Part shown: one piece after another, positions 1-8,741 of the stretch
How the letters are laid out: each line of letters begins with the position of its first letter
Numbering within the stretch: position 1 is the stretch's first letter
Assembly (NCBI GenBank): GCA_035294305.1
Contig: DATGLD010000042.1
Span: forward strand, 1 to 43,524
Length of the DNA stretch: 43,524 nt
From: DASRBN01 sp035294305
Lineage (GTDB): Bacteria > Chloroflexota > Ktedonobacteria > Ktedonobacterales > Ktedonobacteraceae
Direction: 5' to 3'
Position numbers and translations under genes: made by a program
The notes under the pieces: model-generated
The model's input: only the letters and a program-made list of their open reading frames with translations
What the model was told of the DNA's origin: nothing
Databases searched by the model: none

Positions 1-15
1 AAAGGAATGACTTGC

Positions 16-1122
16 ATGCATCGTCCGAAGTTTCTGGTACGATTGTTGTCAGCGCTCAGCATGGCGATGGTGCTGGCGCTGACCTTTGGTGTATTTGCGG
101 TGTCAAGCGCTGGCGCTCAGGCAACCGGGCAGGTATCTCGCGTGAATGGAACGCCACGTTTTTACGAGTTCCACCACACGTTCACCCCACAGCAACTGGC
201 TCAGTCAGCTCTAACAACCTGGACCTCATCGTTCAAATCTGAGGGCAGGACCTGGACCTACACGATGGTTGGCACAAACCCGTCCAAGGGTTCTGCGACA
301 ACGACTACTCCGGTCACCATTGTCCCCTTGCTCATGAAGTTCTCCACGGGGCAATCTTTCGATGGAACCGGGCAGGTGCCGGTGTTGACCGGTTCCCCAC
401 TGTTCCAGAATGCTCCATTTATCAGCGGGACAACGCAGTATGGGGATGCGGTTGCGCGTGCCGAGTTCTGGAACCATGTCAACAAAAAGAGCCCCAATTA
501 TCATACGTTGCTTGGAACCCCCACCATTGCCAATACGGTGACGATGAATATTCCAGCTTCTGATGGGGCCGTTGCGGTAGACCCCTCTACCGGCAAGCTG
601 ATTGGTCTGGTGAATATCAACTGGCTCGATCCGCAACTCCAGGGCTTGATTACTTCGATGCACTTCACGAACAACATGCTGCCGATCTTCCTGTCCTACA
701 TGGTGTATGCCACGGCCGGTGCTCCTGTCCTGGCGAACTGCTGCATTGGTGGCTATCACAATGCCCTGCAGAACATGCAAACCTACATCTGGACGACCCA
801 GGTTGACGAGGGTGTCCAGGGAGGTTTCAGTGAGGATGTTAGCGCGTCCAGCCATGAAATCCTGGAATGGTTCAACGACCCCTATACCAACAACGTTGTA
901 CCCAACTGGAAGTCGCCAATCGCTCCGCAGTATGGTTGTAATAACCTGTTAGAGGTAGGTGATCCCCTTGTTGGTGTGCTCTTTACAGTGAGTGGCTTCT
1001 CTAGCGACCACTTACAGGATGTTGCTTTCTTCACCTGGTTTGCGCGTGAGAAGAAATCGAAAGCTATCAACCATCTTTACACTTACCTGGGGACTTTCAC
1101 CGGTCTTTCTGTGAAGTGTTAG
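16..1122 (+). CDS. Exported protein with EXORDIUM-like HExxE motif
   Basis: A 368-residue protein with a clear Sec signal peptide: basic MHRPKFLVR, a hydrophobic stretch of about 20 residues, then SSAGA-QA as the likely cleavage site. I chose the ATG at 16 because AAAGGA at 1-6 is 9 nt away; the ATG at 7 would abut it. Near residues 275-325 it carries SSHEILEWFNDP followed by LLEVGDPL. This parallels SSHELCEAITDP...GEIGDICAW in the protein at 8742-9488 and the HExAExxxNP...EIxDLCE pattern I recall from plant EXORDIUM/Phi-1 proteins. The HExxE core looks like a metal site, but no activity is established. The rest of the sequence is not recognised. A strong terminator follows. The upstream promoter lies outside the window. 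Confidence 0.75.
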   Translation: MHRPKFLVRLLSALSMAMVLALTFGVFAVSSAGAQATGQVSRVNGTPRFYEFHHTFTPQQLAQSALTTWTSSFKSEGRTWTYTMVGTNPSKGSATTTTPVTIVPLLMKFSTGQSFDGTGQVPVLTGSPLFQNAPFISGTTQYGDAVARAEFWNHVNKKSPNYHTLLGTPTIANTVTMNIPASDGAVAVDPSTGKLIGLVNINWLDPQLQGLITSMHFTNNMLPIFLSYMVYATAGAPVLANCCIGGYHNALQNMQTYIWTTQVDEGVQGGFSEDVSASSHEILEWFNDPYTNNVVPNWKSPIAPQYGCNNLLEVGDPLVGVLFTVSGFSSDHLQDVAFFTWFAREKKSKAINHLYTYLGTFTGLSVKC

Positions 1123-1162
1123 GCCTCAGTAGCATTACTGCAAGAGGAAGCTGAAAAGCTGG

Positions 1163-1191
1163 CGGGTCCCTGAAAAGGGACCCGTTTTGTT
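1163..1191 (+). terminator. Rho-independent terminator
   Basis: Perfect 9-bp GC-rich stem (CGGGTCCCT / AGGGACCCG) closed by a GAAA tetraloop and followed by TTTTGTT. It ends the exported-protein gene and overlaps by two bases the stop codon of the convergent flavoprotein gene. Confidence 0.9.
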
Positions 1192-3175
1192 AGCCCAGTG
1201 CCCGTGCCACACGCTCCCCATCAAGAATCGCGTGTTCAACGCGCCGTGGTGCTACGCAATCCCCCACGCGGTACAGTTCCTTCACTCTGCCTTGCAGTTG
1301 CCGGTACAGACTGTCATTAGCAACTTGTGGCGTTGCCATCACTACCAGAGCAAGTTGCTCAATCTGCCGAGACTGTCCTGTATAGTTGTTGACGATAGTT
1401 GCGCTGCCCCGTTCCAGGCTGGCCAGGAAATGATTAGCTGTCAATCTTGCACCCTTTGCCAGCACGCGGCGATACCATAGCTCGATATCCAATGTGATTC
1501 CCAGGTCGCCGCCGACGTAGAATTGCGGCGTTACCACCTCTATCTGGCAGCCGCGCTCTGCTAGCCACTCGGCAGTACTGGTTGCCTGGTGAAAACCGAT
1601 GGTGTCATAGACAAGAACGAATTCGCCCGGCTGGGCGCTTTTCTCGCCCTGTAATACCTGCCAGACCGTGGCAACGTGTGGTAAGTCAATGCCTGGCAGG
1701 GGCGGGAGACTTGGATATGAGCCTGTTGCGATAATTACAGCGTCGGGTTGTTCGCGTTCGATCATCTCCGCTGTTACCTCGACGCCCAGGTGGACATCGA
1801 CTCCAGCCTGCTGAATTTCGCGCTGCAGGTTGCGTGAGGCATCACCGAATTCTACCCGGCCAGGGGCGCGAACGATCAGATTGATCTGGCCACCCAGCTC
1901 CTCTTGCCTTTCATATAGCCATACATGATAACCGCGTTGTGCTGCGACCTTCGCTGCCTGCATCCCTGCCGGACCACCTCCAACCACCATCACGCGCGGT
2001 CTATGTGTGCGCGGTTTTTGTTCTCTGGACTCGTCGGTATGAGCAATAGTAGCAAATTGAAGCTCGTTTCCGGTAGCGGGTGTTTGAATGCAGCCAAGGC
2101 TCAGGTTGAGGCCCATGCGCCCGATGCAATACTGGTTGCAGGAGATGCAGAGCCGAATCGACTCAGCGCGTCCCTCGCGCGCCTTGCGTGTAAAATCCGG
2201 ATCGCAGATCTGGCCGCGCACCACGTCTACCATGTCCGCCAGGCCCTCACGCAGGATGCGTTCGGCCTGTACCGGGTCCTTGATGCGCCCGGTGCAGAAG
2301 ACCGGCAGTTTGACCGTCTCGCGAATACTGGCCGAAACGAATAGTTGGTAGCCGGGCGGTGTGTGCATCGAGCCTTCCACCATGTAGAGGTTGTGGAACT
2401 CGCCGATGCTGGTATTGATGAAATCAAGCTGCCCTGTTGCTTCCAGGCGCCGCGCGATTTCGCAGACATCATCGAGTGTCAACCCGGCTGGTATCAATTC
2501 ATCGCCGCAAAGCCGGATGCCGAGCGTGAAATCGCGTCCGACCTCGGCCCGCACGGCCTCGATCACTTCCAGGGCGAAACGCACGCGGTTTTCCAGCGAG
2601 CCGCCATAGGCATCGCTGCGCCGGTTGTAGTAGGGCGAGAAGAATTGCCGCATCAGTGAGCTGTGCGATGATTGGAGTTCCGCGCCGTCGAAGTCTCCTT
2701 CACGCACGTGCCGTGCTACAAGCGCGTAGCCTCGCACGATTTCCGCAATCTCCTCCTGCTCCAACTCCTTGCACATCTCGCGATGAATCGGATCCACCAT
2801 CGACGACGGCCCGACTACGGGTCGTCGCGAATAAATGCTGCTCGCCTGCATACCATTATGATTGATCTGCGCGAACATGCGCGTGCCGTAATCATGCACA
2901 GCGCGAGTCATACGCCGGTAGTGAGGAATAACATGGGGATCGAAGCCATGGATCAGTTTTTGATAGGCCCAATCGCTCGGATGTACCGATTGCTCTTCAG
3001 TGATGATCAGCCCGCAGCCGCCCCTGGCTCGCTCTGCATAGTAAGCGCTGAGCCGCGGCCCAGGTAAATTTTCCTCGGCAAGGTTCGTCAGATGCGCGGC
3101 AAAGACAATGCGGTTAGGAATGATTGTCTGCCCGACACGTATGGGTGTAAAGAGATACTGGTATTGTCCTGCCAT
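1190..3175 (-). CDS. FMN/Fe-S/FAD oxidoreductase, 2,4-dienoyl-CoA reductase / TMADH type
   Basis: 661 residues with the three-part layout of the trimethylamine dehydrogenase / FadH family. An old-yellow-enzyme TIM barrel occupies about residues 5-340. A [4Fe-4S] motif follows with C343, C346, C350 and C362 (C-x2-C-x3-C-x11-C). A dinucleotide-binding domain begins with VVGGGPAG near 397. Family members reduce enoyl or dienoyl substrates with NAD(P)H, or oxidise amines; the substrate here cannot be read. Similar proteins are also annotated as mycofactocin-associated FadH/OYE enzymes, but no mycofactocin gene is visible. It is translationally coupled to the upstream paralogue by a 1-nt TGATG overlap, so the two may form a heteromer or act in one pathway. 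Confidence 0.88.
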   Translation of the reverse strand: MAGQYQYLFTPIRVGQTIIPNRIVFAAHLTNLAEENLPGPRLSAYYAERARGGCGLIITEEQSVHPSDWAYQKLIHGFDPHVIPHYRRMTRAVHDYGTRMFAQINHNGMQASSIYSRRPVVGPSSMVDPIHREMCKELEQEEIAEIVRGYALVARHVREGDFDGAELQSSHSSLMRQFFSPYYNRRSDAYGGSLENRVRFALEVIEAVRAEVGRDFTLGIRLCGDELIPAGLTLDDVCEIARRLEATGQLDFINTSIGEFHNLYMVEGSMHTPPGYQLFVSASIRETVKLPVFCTGRIKDPVQAERILREGLADMVDVVRGQICDPDFTRKAREGRAESIRLCISCNQYCIGRMGLNLSLGCIQTPATGNELQFATIAHTDESREQKPRTHRPRVMVVGGGPAGMQAAKVAAQRGYHVWLYERQEELGGQINLIVRAPGRVEFGDASRNLQREIQQAGVDVHLGVEVTAEMIEREQPDAVIIATGSYPSLPPLPGIDLPHVATVWQVLQGEKSAQPGEFVLVYDTIGFHQATSTAEWLAERGCQIEVVTPQFYVGGDLGITLDIELWYRRVLAKGARLTANHFLASLERGSATIVNNYTGQSRQIEQLALVVMATPQVANDSLYRQLQGRVKELYRVGDCVAPRRVEHAILDGERVARALG

Positions 3176-5148
3176 CAGACCTGCTCTCCTACCTGCCGGC
3201 CCTCTAAAATGGCCTGTTCGATGCGGCGCGGGGCTACACAGTCACCGGCGCGGAAAAGGCGCGGTACTTTTCCCTTGAGGGCATAGTAGAGTTCCTGCGC
3301 AGGCCGTTCGTATGTGCCTAAGATGACTGTATCGGCGGTGACAGCGCGCTCACCCGCCATAAAGCGGTCTGTCATAATTACCTGTCCCGGTTCGATGCGC
3401 ACAATTGATGTGTGAGGCGTCATGATCACGCCAGAAGGCATGGTACGCTGCATCCAGGGCACGATATCGTGTGTGGCGACAAGATCACGCCCAACGTACC
3501 AGTCTTCGGTCAGTATTTCGACACTGTAGCCCTGCGCCGCCAACAGTTCGGCGACCGAGAGGACGCCATGCGATCCCGTCTCGTCAACAATCACGACCCG
3601 CCTGCCCTCAATGCGCTCGCCAAATAAGATTTGTCGCACACTTCTCACGTGTGGCAGATCGTGGCCAGGAATGGGTAGTAGCCCCGAAGCCGGATTGGCT
3701 CCCGTTGCGATCAGTACCGTGCTAGCAGCCTGTTCAAGAATCATCTCTGCTGTTACCTCGACACTCAGGTGTATCGCCACTCCAAGTTTTTCAATCTCTT
3801 CCTGCAAGTAGTCCGTAATCAGTTGCAATTCGCCTCTGCCGGGGCCTTTTGCTGCCAGCGCTACCGCTCCTCCCAATCTTGCTTCGCGTTCGTACAATGC
3901 GACCTGCTTCCCTCGCGAAGCAGCCGCGCGAGCTGCCTCCAATCCTGCCGGTCCGCCGCCTACTATGTAGAAGGGCTTGCGAGATACGTGAGAGAGGGTA
4001 GGGATGGCAGGTATCTTCTTCTCAAGCACGTCAGGATTGACATTGCAGCTCAGCAAGACGTTCATGGTTGAGCGTACCTGGCAGCCCTGATTGCAGGCGA
4101 TACAGGGACGCACCCGGTTGGCGTGTCCCTCCAGCGAAAGCCGGGGCAGGTTGGGATCGGCGATTAAGGGACGGATCATTTCAACCCCGTCGGCCTGCTC
4201 TTCGACAAGAAAATGTTCGGCCTGCCGCGCGTTCATAATGCGCCCTGCCGCGAAGACCGGAATAGTTACTGCGGCTTTGATCGAGGCGGCTAGTGAAACT
4301 GCGTAACCCGGCGGCGTGTGCATAGAGGCGTGAAATGGGAACATGTGCGCGCTAAAGATGCTGCCCATGGTAATCGTCAGGTAATCGATGCGTCCCGTGC
4401 TGGTAAGTAAACGCGCTATCTCTGCTCCCTGCTCCGGCGTGATGCCGCCCCATGGAGCAAGTTCATCGGCGCAGAGACGAATGCCTATTACCCTATCTTT
4501 TCCCACTGCAGCGTCTACGGCCTCCGTAGTTTCCTGCACGACGCGCAACCGGTTTTCCAGCGTCCCTCCATACCGGTCGTCACGCTGGTTGGTGAGCGGT
4601 GAAAGGAATTGACGCAGCAATGAGCGGTCAGAAATTTGCAGTTCAACTCCATCGGCATTGCCCTGAACGGCATGCTTCGCCGTCAGCGCAAAGCCTTCGA
4701 CAACGGCGGCGATATCGGCCAGTTCCATGGCTTTGGGAATCTCACGCGAAACCACATCTTGCACTGCCGATGGCGCCCATAGTTCGTGCTGATGATGGTC
4801 GCTGCTGGACTGCTGCCCATTGTGATTGAGCTGAACGATTGCCAGCGCTCCGTGTGCATGGATGCGCTCGCTCACTCGTGAAATAGCCTGCGGCGTTTCC
4901 GGCAAAAAACCAAGCAATGCTCGCTCGTAAGGGAGATCAGAGGGATGGACGATGTGCTCTTCCAGCACGATGATGCCGGCACCCCCTCCGGCTCGCGCAG
5001 CATAATAGTCAGCGTGTTGCTGGCTTAAGAGATGATGCCGCGCAAAATTTGTTGTGTGGCTGCCAAACATGATGCGATTACGGACATCACACGGCCCGAT
5101 GGCAAGAGGTTGGAAGAGTTTGTTCTGCATGAGACTATTATAGCGCAT
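3175..5148 (-). CDS. FMN/Fe-S/FAD oxidoreductase, paralogue of the next gene
   Basis: 657 residues with the same domain order as its downstream neighbour: OYE-type TIM barrel; Fe-S cysteines C349, C352, C356 and C368; then a FAD/NAD(P) domain starting at YIVGGGPAG. The barrel keeps the NRIMFGSH start and the HNGQQ region typical of the family. It is the first gene of a two-gene operon. The start is uncertain. The ATG at 5148 has a modest GGGATGAG leader. A second ATG at 5130 lies 9 nt after TATAAT, so a leaderless start is possible. No catalytic residues appear lost. The divergence between the two copies suggests different substrates. Confidence 0.87.
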   Translation of the reverse strand: MRYNSLMQNKLFQPLAIGPCDVRNRIMFGSHTTNFARHHLLSQQHADYYAARAGGGAGIIVLEEHIVHPSDLPYERALLGFLPETPQAISRVSERIHAHGALAIVQLNHNGQQSSSDHHQHELWAPSAVQDVVSREIPKAMELADIAAVVEGFALTAKHAVQGNADGVELQISDRSLLRQFLSPLTNQRDDRYGGTLENRLRVVQETTEAVDAAVGKDRVIGIRLCADELAPWGGITPEQGAEIARLLTSTGRIDYLTITMGSIFSAHMFPFHASMHTPPGYAVSLAASIKAAVTIPVFAAGRIMNARQAEHFLVEEQADGVEMIRPLIADPNLPRLSLEGHANRVRPCIACNQGCQVRSTMNVLLSCNVNPDVLEKKIPAIPTLSHVSRKPFYIVGGGPAGLEAARAAASRGKQVALYEREARLGGAVALAAKGPGRGELQLITDYLQEEIEKLGVAIHLSVEVTAEMILEQAASTVLIATGANPASGLLPIPGHDLPHVRSVRQILFGERIEGRRVVIVDETGSHGVLSVAELLAAQGYSVEILTEDWYVGRDLVATHDIVPWMQRTMPSGVIMTPHTSIVRIEPGQVIMTDRFMAGERAVTADTVILGTYERPAQELYYALKGKVPRLFRAGDCVAPRRIEQAILEGRQVGEQV

Positions 5149-5233
5149 TCTTTCTCATCCCGGGTGATACTTTTCCTCAGTTTGCTCCCACTCAGCTACA
5201 CACCCTACAGTGAAAAATAGGGATTCCTCCCGA

Positions 5234-5262
5234 TAGACAAAGAATTTGAACTGGCCTATACT
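5234..5262 (+). promoter_or_regulatory. Sigma70-type promoter for the duplicated membrane protein
   Basis: TAGACA (5234-5239) and TATACT (5257-5262) are separated by exactly 17 nt, each matching five of six consensus bases. Transcription would start near 5269, giving a leader of about 135 nt before the ATG at 5403. It lies in the 254-bp divergent gap between the oxidoreductase operon and this gene. Confidence 0.55.
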
Positions 5263-5402
5263 CTGTTGCGAGGCTAGTATCCGCCTGGCCCTTACATTCC
5301 TGGCTTCGGACGAGATACTTGCTCTGGAGAAGAGAGCCGCAGCAGAGCATTCCCTCGTGTATGTCGATTCTCTCTACCATTTGGAAAGGATACTACAGCG
5401 TT

Positions 5403-6386
5403 ATGCTACTTTCGCGCAAAGCGCTTCAGCGAATTCTCGGAGCGTTGTGGCTTATCGATGGGCTGTTGCAGTTACAGCCGCAGATGTTCACGATGAATAT
5501 GGTCAATGGCGTCATGAAGCCGATGTTGGAAGGCCAGCCGGGAATAATCGAGCCAAGCCTGCAATTTATTGTCAATCAGACGACACTTCATCTGACCGAG
5601 GTCAATTTGCTGATTGCTTTTGTGCAGATACTGCTTGGTCTGGGCTTCTTGTTGGCCAATGATCGCTGGGTAAAAGACCTTGTCATCGCTTCTTTCGTAT
5701 GGGCCTTGATCGTCTGGTTCGGCGGCGAGGGCTTGAGCATGCTGCTCACCGGGCAGGCCAGCGCGCTCACCGGTGCGCCTGGGGCGGTGATGCTCTATCC
5801 GCTGCTGGGACTGGCGGTCTATCCACGCAGGCGGTCTAAAAATACCACCAGCAAAGCCGATGAAGATGGATTACTGTCACGACGGGGCCTGCGCTGGTTT
5901 TTTGCCGGCTTCTGGTGCCTCATGGCGCTACTGCAGTTACAGCCGTACTGGTGGCAACCGGGACAGATTTCTCAAGCGATAAGCGCAATGGTTGGCCAGG
6001 GAGGGCTAAATACTGTACTGGTTGACCCGGTTCTCACGCAAATCTCTAACGCAACCGCTAACATCGAGATCCCGCTTAATATCGTGCTGATTGTGATATT
6101 TCTAGCGCTGGGTCTGGGCATCGCGGTTGCCAAAGAGCAGCAACTGCGGCCGTTCCTGATTGCCTCCATCGTGATGAGTCTGATAATCTGGTACGTCGCC
6201 GAAGGTTTCGGCATGATCTTTACCGGCATGGCAACCGACTTCAATTCAGGATTATTGCTGGTCGTGATGGCACTGGCAATATGGCCATCCGCGCATCAAA
6301 TGCAGGCCCAACCTGCTCGCACCAGGTTTGCTGGCGGCTTGCGCCGGGAGATCGAGGCGGAAAATTCAGAAACCGCCCAGGCCTGA
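5403..6386 (+). CDS. Integral membrane protein made of two tandem homologous halves
   Basis: 327 residues, very hydrophobic, about eight membrane segments. The ATG at 5403 was chosen because GGAAAGGA sits at 5383-5390; a TTG at 5319 would add a polar tail that looks non-coding. The two halves are related. RKALQRILGALWLIDGLLQLQP in the first half aligns with RRGLRWFFAGFWCLMALLQLQP in the second. Further pairs are LLGLGFLLANDR with LALGLGIAVAKE, and WFGGEGLSMLLTG with WYVAEGFGMIFTG. Each repeat is about 150 residues with a soluble loop between them. The recurring LLQLQP and (G/A)EG motifs are likely functional, but I cannot name the activity. It ends in a hairpin terminator. Confidence 0.8.
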   Translation: MLLSRKALQRILGALWLIDGLLQLQPQMFTMNMVNGVMKPMLEGQPGIIEPSLQFIVNQTTLHLTEVNLLIAFVQILLGLGFLLANDRWVKDLVIASFVWALIVWFGGEGLSMLLTGQASALTGAPGAVMLYPLLGLAVYPRRRSKNTTSKADEDGLLSRRGLRWFFAGFWCLMALLQLQPYWWQPGQISQAISAMVGQGGLNTVLVDPVLTQISNATANIEIPLNIVLIVIFLALGLGIAVAKEQQLRPFLIASIVMSLIIWYVAEGFGMIFTGMATDFNSGLLLVVMALAIWPSAHQMQAQPARTRFAGGLRREIEAENSETAQA

Positions 6387-6430
6387 CTTACGAGAACAAC
6401 TATCATTGCACATGCGCTTAAAATCGGTTG

Positions 6431-6461
6431 GGAGCATCATTTTGATGCTCCTTCTTCTTGT
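6431..6461 (+). terminator. Rho-independent terminator
   Basis: Perfect 9-bp stem GGAGCATCA / TGATGCTCC with a TTT loop, followed by the pyrimidine-rich tail TTCTTCTTGTT. It lies 45 nt after the membrane-protein stop. Confidence 0.8.
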
Positions 6462-6553
6462 TCGCTACTCTCACTGCCTGCTACCATGGCAGGGCACATC
6501 CTGATGTAGAAGATATTGTTGCGCATCTCGCTTCCAGGGAGTCGGGTATGGTA

Positions 6554-6562
6554 TGATATAAT
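6554..6562 (+). promoter_or_regulatory. Extended -10 promoter (TGATATAAT)
   Basis: A perfect TGN-TATAAT element 27 nt before the ATG of the methyltransferase gene. No convincing -35 box lies 17 nt upstream, as is normal for extended -10 promoters. The same nine bases precede the MFS gene at 13580. Confidence 0.55.
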
Positions 6563-6588
6563 CATCCAATAGCCTGAAGCGTAGTTCC

Positions 6589-7473
6589 ATGAGCAATTGC
6601 TTAAGAGACAACACAGCCAGGACGGGTGAGACGGGAAGCGCCAGGATGGGTGAAATACATGACGAAAATGCACTGAAGACAAATATTGCCGGGCTCTATA
6701 ATCGCGTAGCTGCAAGTTATGGCCGCGTGGGGCCTGAAAAATATGCTTACGCCGGGCGGCGCCTGGTCGAACACATGGGTATTGCTGAGGGAGCGAGGGT
6801 GCTCGATGTCGCGGTGGGGCGAGGTGCAAATTTGTTTGCGGCGGCTGAGAAAGTTGGTCCCGCTGGCAAGGTAACAGGTATTGACCTGGCCGAAAAAATG
6901 GTTCAGGAAACACGGGCGGAGATCGAGCGACTCCATATTTCACAGGCCAGCGTGCTACAAATGGATGCTGAACAGCTTGCTTTCGATGATGCCTCTTTTG
7001 ATGATATCCTGTGTGGATTTGCGATCTTCTTCTTTCCTCATCTCGAACGGGCATTATCCGAGTTTTTCCGCGCCCTGCGCTCTGGTGGGAAGATAGGATT
7101 TACGGTAGCGCAGGATGTGGACGCGCTTTCTCAGTGGTACGGCAAGCGCCTCACCGAATACCACGAGCAGTATCATTTTCCGCTGCGTGTTGGAGGTCAA
7201 CCACTGAATTATTCTGATATTCCTTCACATCTTACACATGCCGGGTTTCGAGACGCGCAGGTTATACGTGAGCGCGCGGATTTTGTCTATGCTGATGCGC
7301 AGCAGTATTGGGATGAGAAATGGACGCATGGCACGCGCTATTCCCTGGAACACATGCCGCCAGAAGTCCTGGAGCAGTTCGAAAGCGAAGTTTTCGCCAG
7401 GTTGGAAGAGGCCAGGCAGTCGGGTGGCATTCATGAAGTGTGGGACCTGCGCTTCATCATCGCAATTAAGTGA
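6589..7473 (+). CDS. Class I SAM-dependent methyltransferase (UbiE/MenG-like)
   Basis: 294 residues. The Rossmann core shows motif I as VLDVAVGRGAN (residues about 66-76). The acidic loop follows at GIDLAEKMV, then the MDAEQLAFDDASFDDILCGFAIFFF region that normally reads D...LPF...FD. These features place it in the Methyltransf_11/25 group that methylates small molecules; the substrate is unknown. Motif I has VGRG instead of GxGxG, a tolerated variant. The ATG at 6589 lies after an extended -10 promoter; an in-frame ATG at 6646 is an alternative start and would remove a polar leader that is unlike the fold. The next gene follows after 41 nt and is probably co-transcribed. Confidence 0.85.
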   Translation: MSNCLRDNTARTGETGSARMGEIHDENALKTNIAGLYNRVAASYGRVGPEKYAYAGRRLVEHMGIAEGARVLDVAVGRGANLFAAAEKVGPAGKVTGIDLAEKMVQETRAEIERLHISQASVLQMDAEQLAFDDASFDDILCGFAIFFFPHLERALSEFFRALRSGGKIGFTVAQDVDALSQWYGKRLTEYHEQYHFPLRVGGQPLNYSDIPSHLTHAGFRDAQVIRERADFVYADAQQYWDEKWTHGTRYSLEHMPPEVLEQFESEVFARLEEARQSGGIHEVWDLRFIIAIK

Positions 7474-7514
7474 ATTCATTAATATCTGCCTGCTGAGATA
7501 GACTGGAGGACACT

Positions 7515-8534
7515 TTGACGAGCAAGCGACCCGAGGGCGAACATATCCCCTGGAATGAACGAAGCTGGAAAATTGGATCACTTACAGAGATAAAGGCGAA
7601 CAGCAAAGTCCATGGGCTCATCGAGCATGGTTCCTATGCCGACGGCACTCCTTTACAGAGCGCCGTGCATGTCGTGGTCGGAAAAGAGGAAGGGCCGGTA
7701 TTGTATGTTCAGGCGGCAGTGCATGGCGATGAAGTGAATGGCGTCGAGGTTCTGCGCCGGGTAGTGAGTAATGTTGACCCCGGTCAGTTACGGGGGATGT
7801 TGATTGTGGTGCCGGTTGCCAACGTTGCCGGCTTTGTGCAACATCAACGGCCCAATCCACTCGACGAGGAGGATATGAATCGCGTCTGGCCCGGCAAGGC
7901 AAGTGGGCAGGCAAGCCAGCATATCGCCTACGATCTGTACCAGCAGGCCATCCACTATGCCGACTACGTCATTGATCTGCATACCGCCAACAGCAATACG
8001 GCGCTGCACATTGTCTATGGACACGGAGACGAGGCCAGCCAGAACATGGCCGAAGCCTTTGGACTGAATGTCCTGCTGGAAGAAGAGGTTACCGAGGACC
8101 TGAAGCAATCGCGCTTTACCGGCAAGCTGCGCAACTTTTTGACATCGCAGGGCATCGCTGCCATCACACCCGAACTGGGCGGCAATAATTGTTTTGAAGA
8201 GGAGCATATTCGTCTCGGCGCGCAGGGCGTGATCAATGTGATGAAATATCTAGCCATGCTGGAAGGCGCGATGGAATTGCCGGAGCAGCCGCCTATCACG
8301 TTATTCGGCTCGCATTTAGATAGGGTATGGGCCACACAGGGTGGAATCTGGGTTTCAAACGTAAAGGCGGGTGATCGTGTCAGCGAAAATCAGCCGCTCG
8401 GCCAGATCTATTCGATTCGCACGTTTGAGGTCGTAGAGTACCTCAGAGCTCCTTACGATGGATATGTGCTGGGTACGACCGATGTGCCGATCGTCAATAT
8501 GGGCGATGCACTCGTCAATATTTGCCGCTTTTGA
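7515..8534 (+). CDS. Succinylglutamate desuccinylase / aspartoacylase family zinc hydrolase
   Basis: 339 residues, TTG start with GGAGGA at 7505-7510. Zinc ligands and catalytic residues of the AstE/AspA family are visible: H70-G-D-E73 in QAAVHGDE, H156 in DLHTANS, the substrate-binding NRVWPG near 122, and E220 in TPELGG as the likely general base. The C-terminal region (about 265-339) is a small beta domain resembling the biotinyl-like tail of this family, with GDRVSENQPLG and APYDGYVLG. Members hydrolyse N-acyl amino acids or related amides; the exact substrate cannot be told. It probably shares a transcript with the methyltransferase. Confidence 0.87.
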   Translation: MTSKRPEGEHIPWNERSWKIGSLTEIKANSKVHGLIEHGSYADGTPLQSAVHVVVGKEEGPVLYVQAAVHGDEVNGVEVLRRVVSNVDPGQLRGMLIVVPVANVAGFVQHQRPNPLDEEDMNRVWPGKASGQASQHIAYDLYQQAIHYADYVIDLHTANSNTALHIVYGHGDEASQNMAEAFGLNVLLEEEVTEDLKQSRFTGKLRNFLTSQGIAAITPELGGNNCFEEEHIRLGAQGVINVMKYLAMLEGAMELPEQPPITLFGSHLDRVWATQGGIWVSNVKAGDRVSENQPLGQIYSIRTFEVVEYLRAPYDGYVLGTTDVPIVNMGDALVNICRF

Positions 8535-8741
8535 TTATGCCAGGTTGCAAAACAGGAAATTGTTGCAGCAACCGGAAGAATTTACAAAAACTTTACAAAG
8601 TTCTGACAGAACCTTCATGCTTCTTTCATAAGAATCCTCCAGGATAAAGTTCTATTTGAAACTGAAGAGCTGTCTGGTGAGTAGTAATACTGGGGGCTCT
8701 TTTAGCCTTTTTTGGTTGCTATCAGTGCAAAAGGAGAATGT

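Noticed and set aside
226..855. 209-codon minus-strand frame inside the first exported gene
   Set aside because: Composition is Arg/His rich with no fold signal; it is a shadow of the signal-peptide protein on the other strand.
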